Positions 9,747 to 22,229 of a stretch of DNA of 64,000 bases are shown in pieces. Positions within the stretch are counted from its first letter, which is position 1. Every line of letters starts with the position of its first letter. Under the pieces are notes generated by a model that made no database searches, had not been told where the DNA came from, and was given only the letters and a program-made list of their open reading frames with translations. Made by a program: the position numbers and the translations under genes. The stretch comes from Setophaga petechia (taxonomy: Eukaryota; Chordata; Aves; Passeriformes; Parulidae): NCBI GenBank assembly GCA_024362935.1, contig JANCRA010000125.1, positions 496,001 through 560,000 of the forward strand, read 5' to 3'.

Positions 9747-11462
9747 TACTATTTTCTATCACTTTGAGAGCTGCTAACACAATCCCAGTGCTGTGTACCA
9801 ATTAACTTGTCACTGCACTGCAGTAAGTGTTTCTTGTCACCTACATCTAAGCAAATAGCTTTTTCACTATGTCTCGCAAGGAGAAAACCTTCTTGCTCAC
9901 TAAACATCTCCTATCGTGTTCTAGAAGTTGCACAGACGGCTGCAGTGTGTTTTGCAAAATGTAAAAGAAAGTTGTCTAAGACGCCTTCCTTTTAAGTATT
10001 AATGTGAAGGGAAAGGCAAGAGAGTGGGAAAGTACTGTTTTCTAGCACTTTGCAGGCTGCTCACACAATCCCAGTTCTGTGTAGCAGTTAGCTTTTCAGT
10101 GCACTGCAGTAAGTGTTTCTTGTCACCTGCATCTAAGCAAATAGCTGTATCACTCTGTCTAGCAAGGAGAAAACCTTCTTGCTCACTAAACATCTCCTAT
10201 CGTGTTCTAGAAGTTGAACAGAGGGCTGCAGTGTGTTCTGTAACAAGAAAAAAAAAGTTGTCTAAGACGCCTTCCTTTCAAGTACTAATGTGAAGGGAAA
10301 GGCAAGAGAGTGGGAAAGTACTGTTTTCTAGAACTTTGCAAGCTGCTAACACAGTACTAGTGCTGTGTAGCAGTTATCTTTTCAGTGCAGTGCAGTAAGT
10401 GTTTCTTGTCACCTACATCTAAGCAAAAAGCTTTTTCACTATGTCTCGCAAGGAGAAAACCTTCCTGCTCACTAAACAACTTCCATCGTGTTGTAGATGT
10501 TGCAGAGAGGGCTGCAGAGTTTTTTGACACAAGAAAAAGAAAGTTGTCTAAGATGCCTTCCTTTCAAGTATTAATGTGAAGGGAAAGGCAAGAGAGTGGG
10601 AAAGTACTGTTTTCTAGCACTTTGCAAGCTGCTAACAGAATATCAGTGCTGTATAGCAGTTAGCTTTTCAGTGCACTGCAGTAAGTGTTTCTTGTCACCT
10701 ACATCTGAGCAAATAGCTTTTTCACTATGTCTCGCAAGGAGAAAACCTTCTTGCTCACTAAACATCTCCTATCGTGTTCTAGAAGTTGCACAGACGGCTG
10801 CAGTGTGTTTTGCAAAATGTAAAAGAAAGTTGTCTAAGACGCCTTCCTTTTAAGTATTAATGTGAAGGGAAAGGCAAGAGAGTGGGAAAGTACTGTTTTC
10901 TAGCACTTTGCAGGCTGCTAACACAATCACAGTTCTGTGTAGCAATTAGCTGTTCAGTGCACTGCAGTAAGTGTTTCTTGTCACCTACATCTAAGCAAAT
11001 AGCTTTTTCACTATGTCTCGCAAGGAGAAAACCTTCCTGCTCACTAAACAACTTCCATCGTGTTGTAGATGTTGCATAGAGGGCTGCAGAGTTTTTTGAC
11101 ACAAGAAAAAGTAAGTTGTCTAAGACGCCTTCCTTTCAAGTATTAATGTGAAGGGAAAGGCAAGAGAGTGGGAAAGTACTGTTTTCTAGCACTTTGCAGG
11201 CTGCTAACACAATCGCAGTGCGGTGTACCAATTAACTTGTCACTGCACTGCAGTAAGGGTTTCTTGTCACCTATATCTAAGCAAAAAGCTTTTTCACTAT
11301 GTCTCGCAAGGAGAAAACCTTCTTGCTCACTAAACATTTCCTATCTTGTTCTAGAAGTTGCACAGAGGGCTGCAGTGTGTTTTGACACAAGAAAAAGAAA
11401 GTTGTCTAAGACGCCTTCCTTTCAAGTGTTAATGTGAAGGGAAAGGCAAGAGAGTGGGAAAG
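9747..11462. repeat. Variable block 3: v1h-v2-v3-v4-v5-v6
   Basis: Monomers start at 9747, 10033, 10319, 10605, 10891 and 11177. Apart from isolated changes it reads like block 2, 3303 bp upstream. Both share the v2 end GAAAAAAAAAGTTG and AAGTACTAATG, so the two units look like a recent tandem duplication. Confidence 0.92.
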
Positions 11463-13049
11463 TACTGTTTTCTAGCACTTTGAAAGCTGCTTACCCAATC
11501 CCAGTTTTGTGCCGCTTCGTAGTTCGCCGTTCAGAAGCTGCCGCCGTCTCTTTTTCCCGGAGAAGGAGAAGACGCTTCTTGGCGCGAAGAATCTGGTGTC
11601 GTTACGCCGATCGCGGCGTGGTCCGGAGAACAGCTACGGCCGAGAGACAGCCGGAAGCGGCGCTTAAAGGCACAGTGCTCCGTCTCCTGGTCTTTAGCGT
11701 CTCCTGCCGGCTACACCTTAGCAAAAAGCTTTTTCATTATGTCTCGCCAGGAGAAACTGTGTCTGTTCACAAAAAACCTCCCATCGTGCTCTAGAGGTTG
11801 CAGGCAGCTCTGCAGAGTGTTTTGCAACAAGAAAAAGTAACTTGTCCAAAAAAGCCATCAATTCGAATGTTCCTGGAAAGGGAAAATGCAGGAGAGCGGA
11901 TAGGTACTGTTTTCTACCAGTTTGCAAGCTGGACACACAATCCCAGTGTTATACTACGATTGACTTTGCAGTGCACTGTAATAATTGCCTATTGTTACTA
12001 CATCTAAGCCAATAGCGTTTGCATTATATCTCTTCAGGAGAAACTGTACCAGTTCAGAAAACAACTCTCATTTTTTCTACAAGTTGCACGGAGGTGTGCA
12101 GAGTGTTTTGCAAGAAGCAAAAGAAAGTTGTCCAAAACTGCTGCCATTCGAATAGTAATGCGAATGGAAAAGGCAGGAGAGTGGAAAGGTGCTGTTTTCT
12201 ATCTGTTTGTAAGCTGCTTACACAATCCCAGAGTTGTGCAGCAATTAGTTTTTCAGTGCACTGTAGTAGGTGCCTCTTTTCACCTGCATCTAAGCAAATT
12301 GCTTTTTCCCCATGTCTCGCAAGGAGAAACTGAGCCAGTTCAGAAAACATCTCCCATCGAGTTCTAGAGATTGCAGGCAGGTGTGCAGAGTGTTTTGCAA
12401 GAAGCAAAAGAAAGTTGTCTAAAACGCCTTGCATTCAAATAGAAATGTGAATAGAAAAGGCAGGAGAAGGGAGAGGTACTGTTTTCTATCAGTTTGCAAC
12501 CTGCTTACACAATCTGCGTGTTGTGCAGCAATTAGCTTGCAGTGCACTGTAGTAGGTGCCTCTTTTCACCTATATCTAAGCAAATTGCTTTTTCCCCATG
12601 TCTTGCAAAGAGAAACTGAGCCAGTTCAGAAAATATCTCCCATCGACTTCTAGAGATTGCAGGCAGGTGTGCAGAGTGTTTTGCAAGAAGCCAAAGAAAG
12701 TTGTCTAAAATTCTTTCCATTCGAATAGTAATGTGCATGGAAAAGGCAGGAAGAGTGGAAAGGTACTGTTTTCTATCACTTTGCAAGCTGGGCACACAAT
12801 CCCAGTGTTGTGCATCTATAAGCTTTGCAGTGCACTGCAGTAACTGCCTGTGGTAACCTATATCTAAGCAAAAAGCTTTTTCACGATCTCTCACTAGGAG
12901 AAAATGTTCCTGCTCATTAAACAACTTCCATCGTGCTGTACAGGTTGCACAGAGGGCTGCAGAATGTTTTGCAGCAAGAAAAAGAAAGTTGTCTAAGACG
13001 CCTTCCTTTCAAGTATTAATGCGAAGGGAAAGGCAAGAGAGTGGGAAAG
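11463..13049. repeat. HOR core 4 (A-B-C-D-E, 1587 bp), X haplotype
   Basis: A 11463-11904, B 11905-12189, C 12190-12476, D 12477-12763, E 12764-13049; CpG-dense segment 11511-11714. A carries GTCGTTACG and GTGGTCCGG as in core 1. E has a private change giving TCTATAAGCTTTGC near 12817, which creates an extra AAGCTT site. Confidence 0.95.
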
Positions 13050-14193
13050 TACTGTTTTCTAGCACTTTGCAGGCTGCTAACACAATCGCAGTGCTGTGTA
13101 GCAGTTAGCTTTTCAGTGCACTGCAGTAAGAGTTTCTTGTCACCTACATCTAAGCAAATAGCTTTTTCACTATGTCTCGCAAGGAGAAAACCTTCCTGCT
13201 CACTAAACAACTTCCATCGTGTTGTAGATGTTGCACAGAGGGCTTCAGAGTGTTCTCTAAAAAGAAAAAGAAAGTTGTCTAAGACGCCTTCCTTTCAAGT
13301 ATTAATGTGAAGGGAAAGGCAAGAGAGTGGGAAAGTACTGTTTTCTAGCACTTTGCAAGCTGCTAACACAATATCAGTGCTGTGTAGCAGTTAGCTTTTC
13401 AGTGCACTGCAGTAAGTGTTTCTTGTCACCTACATCTAAGCAAATAGCTTTTTCACTATGTCTCGCAAGGAGAAAACCTTCTTGCTCACTAAACATCTCC
13501 TATCGTGTTCTAGAAGTTGCACAGACGGCTGCAGTGTGTTTTGCAAAATGTAAAAGAAAGTTGTCTAAGACGCCTTCCTTTTAAGTATTAATGTGAAGGG
13601 AAAGGCAAGAGAGTGGGAAAGTACTGTTTTCTAGCACTTTGCAGGCTGCTAACACAATCACAGTTCTGTGTAGCAATTAGCTGTTCAGTGCACTGCAGTA
13701 AGTGTTTCTTGTCACCTACATCTAAGCAAATAGCTTTTTCACTATGTCTCGCAAGGAGAAAACCTTCCTGCTCACTAAACAACTTCCATCGTGTTGTAGA
13801 TGTTGCATAGAGGGCTGCAGAGTTTTTTGACACAAGAAAAAGTAAGTTGTCTAAGATGCCTTCCTTTCAAGTATTAATGTGAAGGGAAAGGCAAGAGAGT
13901 GGTAAAGTACTGTTTTCTAGCACTTTGCAGGCTGCTAACACAATCCCAGTGCGGTGTACCAATTAACTTGTCACTGCACTGCAGTAAGGGTTTCTTGTCA
14001 CCTATATCTAAGCAAATAGCTTTTTCACTATGTCTCGCAAGGAGAAAACCTTCTTGCTCACTAAACATTTCCTATCTTGTTCTAGAAGTTGCACAGAGGG
14101 CTGCAGTGTGTTTTGACACAAGAAAAAGAAAGTTGTCTAAGACGCCTTCCTTTCAAGTATTAATGTGAAGGGAAAGGCAAGAGAGTGGGAAAG
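13050..14193. repeat. Variable block 4: v1g-v4-v5-v6
   Basis: Monomers start at 13050, 13336, 13622 and 13908. Same composition as block 1, 9337 bp upstream, including the v1/x1 chimera. v6 has a private GGTAAAG in place of GGGAAAG just before its start box and is the AATCCCAG subtype preceding a Y core. Confidence 0.92.
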
Positions 14194-15780
14194 TACTGTT
14201 TTCTAGCACTTTGAAAGCTGCTTACCCAATCCCAGTTTTGTGCCGCTTCGTAGTTCGCCGTTCAGAAGCTGCCGCCGTCTCTTTTTCCCGGAGAAGGAGA
14301 AGACGCTTCTTGGCGCGAAGAATCTGGTGTCCTTACGCCGATCGCGGCGTGCTCCGGAGAACAGCTACGGCCGAGAGACACCCGGAAGCGGCGCTTAAAG
14401 GCACAGTGCTCCGTCTCCTGGTCTTTAGCGTCTCCTGCCGGCTACACCTTAGCAAAAAGCTTTTTCATTATGTCTCGCCAGGAGAAACTGTGTCTGTTCA
14501 CAAAAAACCTCCCATCGTGCTCTAGAGGTTGCAGGCAGCTCTGCAGAGTGTTTTGCAACAAGAAAAAGTAACTTGTCCAAAAAAGCCATCAATTCGAATG
14601 TTCCTGGAAAGGGAAAATGCAGGAGAGCGGATAGGTACTGTTTTCTACCAGTTTGCAAGCTGGACACACAATCCCAGTGTTATACTACGATTGACTTTGC
14701 AGTGCACTGTAATAATTGCCTATTGTTACTACATCTAAGCCAATAGCATTTGTATTATATCTCTTCAGGAGAAACTGTACCAGTTCAGAAAACAACTCTC
14801 ATTTTTTCTACAAGTTGCACGGAGGTGTGCAGAGTGTTTTGCAAGAAGCAAAAGAAAGTTGTCCAAAACTGCTGCCATTTGAATAGTAATGCGAATGGAA
14901 AAGGCAGGAGAGTAGAAAGGTGCTGTTTTCTATCTGTTTGTAAGCTGCTTACACAATCCCAGAGTTGTGCAGCAATTAGTTTTTCAGTGCACTGTAGTAG
15001 GTGCCTCTTTTCACCTGCATCTAAGCAAATTGCTTTTTCCCCATGTCTCGCAAGGAGAAACTGAGCCAGTTCAGAAAACATCTCCCATCGAGTTCTAGAG
15101 ATTGCAGGCAGGTGTGCAGAGTGTTTTGCAAGAAGCAAAAGAAAGTTGTCTAAAACGCCTTGCATTCAAATAGAAATGTGAATAGAAAAGGCAGGAGAAG
15201 GGAGAGGTACTGTTTTCTATCAGTTTGCAACCTGCTTACACAATCTGCGTGTTGTGCAGCAATTAGCTTGCAGTGCACTGTAGTAGGTGCCTCTTTTCAC
15301 CTATATCTAAGCAAATTGCTTTTTCCCCATGTCTTGCAAAGAGAAACTGAGCCAGTTCAGAAAATATCTCCCATCGACTTCTAGAGATTGCAGGCAGGTG
15401 TGCAGAGTGTTTTGCAAGAAGCCAAAGAAAGTTGTCTAAAATTCTTTCCATTCGAATAGTAATGTGCATGGAAAAGGCAGGAAGAGTGGAAAGGTACTGT
15501 TTTCTATCACTTTGCAAGCTGGGCACACAATCCCAGTGTTGTGCATCTATTAACTTTGCAGTGCACTGCAGTAACTGCCTGTGGTAACCTATATCTAAGC
15601 AAAAAGCTTTTTCACGATCTCTCACTAGGAGAAAATGTTCCTGCTCATTAAACAACTTCCATCGTGCTGTACAGGTTGCACAGAGGGCTGCAGAATGTTT
15701 TGCAGCAAGAAAAAGAAAGTTGTCTAAGACGCCTTCCTTTCAAGTATTAATGCGAAGGGAAAGGCAAGAGAGTGGGAAAG
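14194..15780. repeat. HOR core 5 (A-B-C-D-E, 1587 bp), Y haplotype
   Basis: A 14194-14635, B 14636-14920, C 14921-15207, D 15208-15494, E 15495-15780; CpG-dense segment 14242-14445. Y marks in B/C and GAGACACCCGG in A. E carries TATTAACTTTGC where several other copies have TATTAGCTTTGC. Confidence 0.95.
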
Positions 15781-18700
15781 TACTATTTTCTATCACTTTG
15801 AGAGCTGCTAACACAATCCCAGTGCTGTGTACCAATTAACTTGTCACTGCACTGCAGTAAGTGTTTCTTGTCACCTACATCTAAGCAAATAGCTTTTTCA
15901 CTATGTCTCGCAAGGAGAAAACCTTCTTGCTCACTAAACATCTCCTATCGTGTTCTAGAAGTTGCACAGGCGGCTGCAGTGTGTTTTGCAAAATGTAAAA
16001 GAAAGTTGTCTAAGACGCCTTCCTTTTAAGTATTAATGTGAAGGGAAAGGCAAGAGAGTGGGAAAGTACTGTTTTCTAGCACTTTGCAGGCTGCTCACAC
16101 AATCCCAGTTCTGTGTAGCAGTTAGCTTTTCAGTGCACTGCAGTAAGTGTTTCTTGTCACCTGCATCTAAGCAAATAGCTGTATCACTCTGTCTAGCAAG
16201 GAGAAAACCTTCTTGCTCACTAAACATCTCCTATCGTGTTCTAGAAGTTGAACAGAGGGCTGCAGTGTGTTCTGTAACAAGAAAAAAAAAGTTGTCTAAG
16301 ACGCCTTCCTTTCAAGTACTAATGTGAAGGGAAAGGCAAGAGAGTGGGAAAGTACTGTTTTCTAGAACTTTGCAAGCTGCTAACACAGTACTAGTGCTGT
16401 GTAGCAGTTATCTTTTCAGTGCAGTGCAGTAAGTGTTTCTTGTCACCTACATCTAAGCAAAAAGCTTTTTCACTATGTCTCGCAAGGAGAAAACCTTCCT
16501 GCTCACTAAACAACTTCCATCGTGTTGTAGATGTTGCAGAGAGGGCTGCAGAGTTTTTTGACACAAGAAAAAGAAAGTTGTCTAAGATGCCTTCCTTTTA
16601 AGTATTAATGTGAAGGGAAAGGCAAGAGAGTGGGAAAGTACTGTTTTCTAGCACTTTGCAAGCTGCTAACAGAATATCAGAGCTGTGTAGCAGTTAGCTT
16701 TTCAGTGCACTGCAGTAAGTGTTTCTTGTCACCGACATCTAAGCAAATAGCTTTTTCACTATGTCTCGCAAGGAGAAAACCTTCTTGCTCACTAAACATC
16801 TCCTATCGTGTTCTAGAAGTTGCACAGACGGCTGCAGTGTGTTTTGCAAAATATAAAAGAAAGTTGTCTAAGACGCCTTCCTTTTAAGTATTAATGTGAA
16901 GGGAAAGGCAAGAGAGTGGGAAAGTACTGTTTTCTAGCACTTTGCAGGCTGCTAACACAATCCCAGTTCTGTGTAGCAATTAGCTGTTCAGTGCACGGCA
17001 GTAAGGGTTTCTTGTCACCTACATCTAAGCAAATAGCTTTTTCACTATGTCTCGCAAGGAGAAAACCTTCCTGCTCACTAAACAACTTCCATCGTGTTGT
17101 AGATGTTGCATAGAGGGCTGCAGAGTTTTTTGACACAAGAAAAAGAAAGTTGTCTAAGATGCCTTCCTTTCAAGTATTAATGTGAAGGGAAAGGCAAGAG
17201 AGTGGGAAAGTACTATTTTCTATCACTTTGAGAGCTGCTAACACAATCCCAGTGCTGTGTACCAATTAACTTGTCACTGCACTGCAGTAAGTGTTTCTTG
17301 TCACCTACATCTGAGCAAATAGCTTTTTCACTATGTCTCGCAAGGAGAAAACCTTCCTGCTCAATAAACAACTTCCATCGTGTTGTAGATGTTGCACAGA
17401 GGGCTTCAGAGTGTTCTCTAACAAGAAAAAGAAAGTTGTCTAAGACGCCTTCCTTTCAAGTATTAATGTGAATGGAAAGGCGAGAGAGTGGGAAAGTACT
17501 GTTTTCTAGCACTTTGCAGGCTGCTAACACAATCGCAGTGCTGTGTAGCAGTTAGCTTTTCAGTGCACTGCAGTAAGTGTTTCTTGTCACCTGCATCTAA
17601 GCAAATAGCTTTATCACTCTGTCTAGCAAGGAGAAAACCTTCTTGCTCACTAAACATTTCCTATCGTGTTCTAGAAGTTGCACAGAGGGCTGCAGTGTGT
17701 TTTGCAGCAAGAAAAAGAAAGTTGTCTAAGACGCCTTCCTTTCAAGTATTAATGTGAAGGGAAAGGCAAGAGAGTGGGAAAGTACTGTTTTCAAGCACTT
17801 TGCAAGCTGCTAACACAGTACTAGTGCTGTGTAGCAGTTAGCTGTTCAGTGCACTGCAGTAAGTGTTTCTTGTCACCTACATCTAAGCAAAAAGCTTTTT
17901 CACTATGTCTCGCAAGGAGAAAACCTTCCTGCTCACTAAACAACTTCCATCGTGTTGTAGATGTTGCAGAGAGGGCTGCAGAGTTTTTTGACACAAGAAA
18001 AAGAAAGTTGTCTAAGATGCCTTCCTTTTAAGTATTAATGTGAAGGGAAAGGCAAGAGAGTGGGAAAGTACTGTTTTCTAGCACTTTGCAAGCTGCTAAC
18101 ACAATCCCAGTGCTGTGTAGCAATTAGCTTGTCAGTGCACGGCAGTAAGGGTTTCTTGTAACCTGCATCTAAGCAAATAGCTTTTTCACTATGTCTCGCA
18201 AGGAGAAAACCTTCCTGCTCACTAAACATTTCCTATCGTGTTCTAGAACTTGCACAGAGGGCTGCAGTGTGTTTTGACACAAGAAAAAGAAAGTTGTCTA
18301 AGACGCCTTCCTTTCAAGTATTAATGTGAAGGGAAAGGCAAGAGAGTGGGAAAGTACTGTTTTCTAACACTTTGCAAGCTGCTAACACAGTACTAGTGCT
18401 GTGTAGCAGTTAGCTTTTCAGTGCAGTGCAGTAAGTGTTTCTTGTCACCTACATCTAAGCAAAAAGCTTTTTCACTATGTCTCGCAAGGAGAAAACCTTC
18501 CTGCTCACTAAACAACTTCCATCGTGTTGTAGATGTTGCAGAGAGGGCTGCAGAGTTTTTTGACACAAGAAAAAGAAAGTTGTCTAAGATGCCTTCCTTT
18601 CAAGTATTAATGTGAAGGGAAAGGCAAGAGAGTGGGAAAGTACTGTTTTCTAGCACTTTGCAAGCTGCTAACACAATATCAGTGCTGTGTAGCAGTTAGC

Positions 18701-19498
18701 TTTTCAGTGCACTGCAGTAAGTGTTTCTTGTCACCTACATCTAAGCAAATAGCTTTTTCACTATGTCTCGCAAGGAGAAAACCTTCTTGCTCACTAAACA
18801 TCTCCTATCGTGTTCTAGAAGTTGCACAGAGGGCTGCAGTGTGTTTTGCAAAATGTAAAAGAAAGTTGTCTAAGACGCCTTCCTTTTAAGTATTAATGTG
18901 AAGGGAAAGGCAAGAGAGTGGGAAAGTACTGTTTTCTAGCACTTTGCAGGCTGCTAACACAATCCCAGTTCTGTGTAGCAAATAGCTGTTCAGTGCACTG
19001 CAGTAAGTGTTTCTTGTCACCTACATCTAAGCAAATAGCTTTTTCACTATGTCTCGCAAGGAGAAAACCTTCCTGCTCACTAAACAACTTCCATCGTGTT
19101 GTAGATGTTGCAGAGAGGGCTGCAGAGTTTTTTGACACAAGAAAAAGAAAGTTGTCTAAGATGCCTTCCTTTCAAGTATTAATGTGAAGGGAAAGGCAAG
19201 AGAGTGGGAAAGTACTGTTTTCTAGCACTTTGCAGGCTGCTAACACAATCCCAGTGCGGTGTACCAATTAACTTGTCACTGCACTGCAGGAAGGGTTTCT
19301 TGTCACCTATATCTAAGCAAAAAGCTTTTTCACTATGTCTCGCAAGGAGAAAACCTTCTTGCTCACTAAACATTTCCTATCTTGTTCTAGAAGTTGCACA
19401 GAGGGCTGCAGTGTGTTTTGACACAAGAAAAAGAAAGTTGTCTAAGACGCCTTCCTTTCAAGTATTAATGTGAAGGGAAAGGCAAGAGAGTGGGAAAG
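15781..19498. repeat. Variable block 5: 13 monomers (6 + one 7-mer)
   Basis: Monomers start at 15781 (v1h), 16067 (v2), 16353 (v3), 16639 (v4), 16925 (v5), 17211 (x1), 17497 (x2), 17783 (x3), 18069 (x4), 18355 (x5), 18641 (v4), 18927 (v5) and 19213 (v6). The block is the six-monomer order with one extra 2002-bp seven-monomer unit before v6. The first v4 carries ACCGACATC and AAAATATAAAAG; the second v4 has ACCTACATC and AAAATGTAAAAG. Confidence 0.92.
17211..19212. repeat. 2002-bp seven-monomer HOR unit x1-x2-x3-x4-x5-v4-v5 (only copy in block 5)
   Basis: Seven 286-bp monomers from x1 to v5. The same ordered set recurs twice in block 10 and three times in block 12, always at an exact 2002-bp spacing. 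Here x1 has CATCTGAGC and TCAATAAACAAC as private variants. Confidence 0.9.
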
Positions 19499-21085
19499 TA
19501 CTGTTTTCTAGCACTTTGAAAGCTGCTTACCCAATCCCAGTTTTGTGCCGCTTCGTAGTTCGTCGTTCAGAAGCTGCCGCCGTCTCTTTTTCCCGGAGAA
19601 GGAGAAGACGCTTCTTGGCGCGAAGAATCTGGTGTCCTTACGCCGATCGCGGCGTGCTCCGGAGAACAGCTACGGCCGAGAGACACCCGGAAGCGGCGCT
19701 TAAAGGCACAGTGCTCCGTCTCCTGGTCTTTAGCGTCTCCTGCCGGCTACACCTTAGCAAAAAGCTTTTTCATTATGTCTCGCCAGGAGAAACTGTGTCT
19801 GTTCACAAAAAACCTCCCATCGTGCTCTAGAGGTTGCAGGCAGCTCTGCAGAGTGTTTTGCAACAAGAAAAAGTAACTTGTCCAAAAAAGCCATCAATTC
19901 GAATGTTCCTGGAAAGGGAAAATGCAGGAGAGCGGATAGGTACTGTTTTCTACCAGTTTGCAAGCTGGACACACAATCCCAGTGTTATACTACGATTGAC
20001 TTTGCAGTGCACTGTAATAATTGCCTATTGTTACTACATCTAAGCCAATAGCATTTGTATTATATCTCTTCAGGAGAAACTGTACCAGTTCAGAAAACAA
20101 CTCTCATTTTTTCTACAAGTTGCACGGAGGTGTGCAGAGTGTTTTGCAAGAAGCAAAAGAAAGTTGTCCAAAACTGCTGCCATTTGAATAGTAATGCGAA
20201 TGGAAAAGGCAGGAGAGTAGAAAGGTGCTGTTTTCTATCTGTTTGTAAGCTGCTTACACAATCCCAGAGTTGTGCAGCAATTAGTTTTTCAGTGCACTGT
20301 AGTAGGTGCCTCTTTTCACCTGCATCTAAGCAAATTGCTTTTTCCCCATGTCTCGCAAGGAGAAACTGAGCCAGTTCAGAAAACATCTCCCATCGAGTTC
20401 TAGAGATTGCAGGCAGGTGTGCAGAGTGTTTTGCAAGAAGCAAAAGAAAGTTGTCTAAAACGCCTTGCATTCAAATAGAAATGTGAATAGAAAAGGCAGG
20501 AGAAGGGAGAGGTACTGTTTTCTATCAGTTTGCAACCTGCTTACACAATCTGCGTGTTGTGCAGCAATTAGCTTGCAGTGCACTGTAGTAGGTGCCTCTT
20601 TTCACCTATATCTAAGCAAATTGCTTTTTCCCCATGTCTTGCAAAGAGAAACTGAGCCAGTTCAGAAAATATCTCCCATCGACTTCTAGAGATTGCAGGC
20701 AGGTGTGCAGAGTGTTTTGCAAGAAGCCAAAGAAAGTTGTCTAAAATTCTTTCCATTCGAATAGTAATGTGCATGGAAAAGGCAGGAAGAGTGGAAAGGT
20801 ACTGTTTTCTATCACTTTGCAAGCTGGGCACACAATCCCAGTGTTGTGCATCTATTAGCTTTGCAGTGCACTGCAGTAACTGCCTGTGGTAACCTATATC
20901 TAAGCAAAAAGCTTTTTCACGATCTCTCACTAGGAGAAAATGTTCCTGCTCATTAAACAACTTCCATCGTGCTGTACAGGTTGCACAGAGGGCTGCAGAA
21001 TGTTTTGCAGCAAGAAAAAGAAAGTTGTCTAAGACGCCTTCCTTTCAAGTATTAATGCGAAGGGAAAGGCAAGAGAGTGGGAAAG
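19499..21085. repeat. HOR core 6 (A-B-C-D-E, 1587 bp), Y haplotype
   Basis: A 19499-19940, B 19941-20225, C 20226-20512, D 20513-20799, E 20800-21085; CpG-dense segment 19547-19750. A has TTCGTCGTTCAG (TTCGCCGTTCAG elsewhere), shared with cores 8 and 11. Confidence 0.95.
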
Positions 21086-22229
21086 TACTGTTTTCTAGCA
21101 CTTTGCAGGCTGCTAACACAATCGCAGTGCTGTGTAGCAGTTAGCTTTTCAGTGCACTGCAGTAAGAGTTTCTTGTCACCTACATCTAAGCAAATAGCTT
21201 TTTCACTATGTCTCGCAAGGAGAAAACCTTCCTGCTCACTAAACAACTTCCATCGTGTTGTAGATGTTGCACAGAGGGCTTCAGAGTGTTCTCTAAAAAG
21301 AAAAAGAAAGTTGTCTAAGACGCCTTCCTTTCAAGTATTAATGTGAAGGGAAAGGCAAGAGAGTGGGAAAGTACTGTTTTCTAGCACTTTGCAGGCTGCT
21401 CACACAATCCCAGTTCTGTGTAGCAGTTAGCTTTTCAGTGCACTGCAGTAAGTGTTTCTTGTCACCTACATCTAAGCAAATAGCTTTTTCACTATGTCTC
21501 GCAAGGAGAAAACCTTCTTGCTCACTAAACATCTCCTATCGTGTTCTAGAAGTTGCACAGACGGCTGCAGTGTGTTTTGCAAAATGTAAAAGAAAGTTGT
21601 CTAAGACGCCTTCCTTTTAAGTATTAATGTGAAGGGAAAGGCAAGAGAGTGGGAAAGTACTGTTTTCTAGCACTTTGCAGGCTGCTAACACAATCACAGT
21701 TCTGTGTAGCAATTAGCTGTTCAGTGCACTGCAGTAAGTGTTTCTTGTCACCTACATCTAAGCAAATAGCTTTTTCACTATGTCTCGCAAGGAGAAAACC
21801 TTCCTGCTCACTAAACAACTTCCATCGTGTTGTAGATGTTGCATTGAGGGCTGCAGAGTTTTTTGACACAATAAAAAGTAAGTTGTCTAAGATGCCTTCC
21901 TTTCAAGTATTAATGTGAAGGGAAAGGCAAGAGAGTGGGAAAGTACTGTTTTCTAGCACTTTGCAGGCTGCTAACACAATCCCAGTGCGGTGTACCAATT
22001 AACTTGTCACTGCACTGCAGTAAGGGTTTATTGTCACCTATATCTAAGCAAATAGCTTTTTCACTATGTCTCGCAAGGAGAAAACCTTCTTGCTCACTAA
22101 ACATTTCCTATCTTGTTCTAGAAGTTGCACAGAGGGCTGCAGTGTGTTTTGACACAAGAAAAAGAAAGTTGTCTAAGACGCCTTCCTTTCAAGTATTAAT
22201 GTGAAGGGAAAGGCAAGAGAGTGGGAAAG
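21086..22229. repeat. Variable block 6: v1g-(v2/v4 chimera)-v5-v6
   Basis: Monomers start at 21086, 21372, 21658 and 21944. The second has v2 marks at its 5' end (GCTGCTCACAC, CAGTTCTGTGTAGCAG) and v4 marks at its 3' end (GACGGCTGCAG, AAAATGTAAAAG), as expected if exchange between v2 and v4 removed v3. v5 ends ACAATAAAAAGTAAG, and v6 has GGGTTTATTGTCACC, a variant shared with block 13. Confidence 0.9.

Noticed and set aside
17361..17375. AATAAA-type polyadenylation signals (about 17364, 21870 and 33651)
   Set aside because: Each is a private one- or two-base variant in a single monomer, not a conserved element.
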